A DNA stretch of 12,336 bases from positions 1 to 12,336 of the forward strand of contig CABUTP010000024.1 of assembly GCA_902494545.1 (NCBI GenBank), written 5' to 3'. Position numbers and translations under genes: made by a program. The notes under the pieces were generated by a model. It saw nothing but the letters and a program-made list of their open reading frames with translations. It did no database searches and was not told the DNA's origin. Shown here piece after piece: positions 12,152-12,336 of this stretch (position 1 is its first letter; each line of letters begins with the position of its first letter). This stretch comes from an uncultured Collinsella sp. Its GTDB lineage: Bacteria > Actinomycetota > Coriobacteriia > Coriobacteriales > Coriobacteriaceae.

Positions 12152-12336
12152 CTGTCGAGAAGAAGGATATCGATTGGGGTAGCCTCGGCTTTGGCTACAT
12201 GAAGACCGATTACAGCTACGAGGCTCATTGGAAGGACGGCGAGTGGGACGAGGGCGGCCTGACCACCGATCACACCTTGCATGTCTCCGAGTGCGGCGGC
12301 ATCTTCCATTACTGCCAGGAGGTCTTTGAGGGCCTG
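12148..12336 (+). CDS. ilvE: Branched-chain amino acid aminotransferase (3' partial)
   Basis: Only the first 63 residues are in the window. The enzyme uses PLP to move an amino group between glutamate and the keto acids of Val, Leu and Ile, the last step of their synthesis and the first of breakdown. The start IDWGSLGFGYMKTDYSYEAHWKDGEWDEG is closely typical of the Gram-positive/eukaryotic-like BCAT group, as is LTTDHTLHVSECGGIFHYCQEVFEGL, which leads to the conserved FEGLKAY. The ATG has AAGGAG 6 bases upstream. The PLP lysine and the rest lie beyond the window, so completeness cannot be judged. Confidence 0.92.
   Translation, partial: MTVEKKDIDWGSLGFGYMKTDYSYEAHWKDGEWDEGGLTTDHTLHVSECGGIFHYCQEVFEGL

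Noticed and set aside
1..12336. A mobile element or phage-defence island
   Set aside because: No transposase, integrase, nuclease, toxin-antitoxin pair or flanking repeats of island type were found. The genes are ordinary chromosomal types with mostly uniform composition.

Overview
The window reads as chromosomal DNA of a GC-rich, Gram-positive bacterium. The best guess is a gut Coriobacteriia member such as Collinsella. This rests on the GC-rich coding, the sortase, sorting-signal and LCP cell-wall genes, and the general look of the proteins. The genus is inferred, not proven. Ten genes or gene fragments are well supported. Eight are on the plus strand, and two (a nitroreductase and cysE) are on the minus strand. 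No rRNA, tRNA, CRISPR array, transposase, phage gene or known riboswitch was seen, and no gene-free gap exceeds 300 bases.

Left part (1-4457). The window opens inside a transcription regulator with a Fis-type helix-turn-helix and a decayed NtrC-like AAA+ domain. A one-pass membrane protein of unknown function follows. Next comes a cell-surface locus: a small, apparently highly expressed secreted protein with an SPATG sorting signal, a strong terminator, a class B sortase, and a LytR-CpsA-Psr (LCP) glycopolymer ligase only 2 bases after it. Together these look like a self-contained unit for making, anchoring and possibly glycosylating one abundant surface protein. The terminator probably keeps the two enzymes at a lower level than the substrate.

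Middle (4458-10169). Two strong hairpins separate the LCP gene from a convergent minus-strand nitroreductase. A 291-base divergent intergenic region with repeated GATAAA/TTTATC arms precedes a 96-residue orphan protein, which ends in a textbook terminator. After that comes a tight three-gene operon: a MarR-type repressor and the two halves of a heterodimeric ABC exporter (one half with degenerate catalytic residues, as in TM287/TM288). Paired operator-like repeats overlap the operon's putative promoter, so the MarR protein probably senses a toxic compound and controls its own exporter.

Right part (10170-12336). A REP-like palindrome and a terminator-like hairpin lie between the exporter and the convergent cysE gene (serine O-acetyltransferase, cysteine synthesis). 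A divergent intergenic region follows, with a palindrome next to a cysE -10 box. Next is a DedA-family membrane protein with a strong terminator, and the start of ilvE (branched-chain aminotransferase). The ilvE leader carries a possible leaderless 49-codon reading frame whose stop overlaps the ilvE start codon.
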